DNA from: Litsea cubeba
Lineage: Eukaryota; Streptophyta; Magnoliopsida; Laurales; Lauraceae
Direction: 5' to 3'
Assembly: GCA_012931725.1 (NCBI GenBank)
Contig: CM022948.1
Location: 75,226,780-75,290,779, forward strand
DNA: 64,000 nt
Part shown: positions 63,342 through 64,000 of the stretch, piece after piece
Position numbering within the stretch: the stretch's first letter is position 1
Layout: the number at the start of each line of letters is the position of its first letter
Program-made: the position numbers and the translations under genes
The notes under the pieces: model-generated
The model's database searches: none
What the model saw: the letters and a program-made list of their open reading frames with translations, nothing else
What the model was told of the DNA's origin: nothing

Positions 63342-64000
63342 TTCAGTAACAACAAATCCAACATAAATTTTGAGGAAGAAATAGAATTCATGTAATTGAC
63401 CTCAACATGATTGGATCAAAACTTTGATGGTGATGATGATGGGGATATCTCATTTTATTGTCCTATTGGAATGTCTTACATAAGTAAAATCCTTAGTAAA
63501 CATGGAAATAAAATCATTCATAAAACACATGGTGAAGAGAATTTTTAGTCTACTTTGGTATATAGTAGCACTCACTTTGCTGTCCAGGGACAAGGTTGAG
63601 ATCCAACTACTTGCCAATATCTATTGTCGGTTCCAATGTGCCATCAAAATTGGACTACATGGTAATTTCAGCTGTTCAGTAGATCAGCTGATCATCAAAG
63701 CATTTCATCTGTTTATTTAGTATAATGAAATGAAATGAACAGCATTGAAGCTTCAGACAATGCTGGCTGAAAAATGGATTTTGTGGCTAACCACTTTTGG
63801 TTGGAGGGCTAATCACAATGTGATCTTGATGGTCATTGTTTCATTGGGTAACACTGATATTTCAATGTTGATAGCAATGTTTCCCTTTTGTTAGTCCTTT
63901 CTGTGGGAAATGACCCACTTTAAATTAAATCATTAGATTAATTCGGCCTAGAGTGATCAGAGTGCGCCCATATGTTACTTTGATTAGTGTGACATTGACG
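63342..64000. other. intergenic
   Basis: AT-rich sequence without a recognisable gene or element. The frame at 63502-63720 has no supporting evidence. Confidence 0.5.

Noticed and set aside
1..64000. tRNA, rRNA, CRISPR or bacterial operon structure
   Set aside because: No cloverleaf, rRNA or spaced-repeat arrays were seen; SINE B-boxes are the only tRNA-like signals.

Overview
This is nuclear DNA from a flowering plant. It has interrupted genes with canonical GT-AG introns, introns of up to 6.7 kb filled with transposon debris, AT-rich spacers, and plant-type mobile elements (copia, Helitron, Pack-MULE, TRIM, MITEs, SINEs). I cannot name the species.

Four host genes are recognisable. (1) 2588-12435, minus: an anoctamin-like (TMEM16) membrane protein in 16 exons. 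(2) 35055-43223, plus: RRS1, a ribosome-biogenesis factor, complete in 8 exons. (3) about 48265-50129, minus: a small four-helix membrane protein of TMEM128 type, 3' end uncertain. (4) 54021-61571, minus: a complete Mpv17/PMP22-family protein in 3 exons. A weak small-gene candidate lies at 1346-1602 behind a TATA-like box. No rRNA, tRNA or CRISPR was seen. The four genes do not form a pathway; they share only their neighbourhood.

Layout. 1-460 is the 3' end of a copia retrotransposon that enters from the left. 13311-32230 is the most striking part: three Helitrons in one orientation, head to tail, each ending in a small hairpin plus CTAG. The first (13.8 kb) carries a broken Rep-helicase gene and a broken RPA70-like gene. 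The second and third are non-autonomous and share their first ~340 bp; the third carries a captured mTERF fragment. 32408-34750 holds three more TIR elements, including a Pack-MULE with a PPR gene fragment and 9-bp target duplications. The 4.7-kb intron 2 of RRS1 holds a SINE, a hAT-like element and a tandem TRIM-like array. 43224-54020 holds MITEs and a SINE with a 44-nt tail around the TMEM128-like gene. The large first intron of the Mpv17 gene contains LINE debris. 61575-64000 is gene-poor, with a 28-nt G run and a miniature hairpin insertion.

A cross-cutting observation: coding sequence in the left third (copia tail, anoctamin, Helitron genes) is broken mostly by single-base changes in short homopolymers, while RRS1 and Mpv17 to the right are flawless. 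This may be unpolished assembly or real decay, and it decides whether the anoctamin gene is functional.
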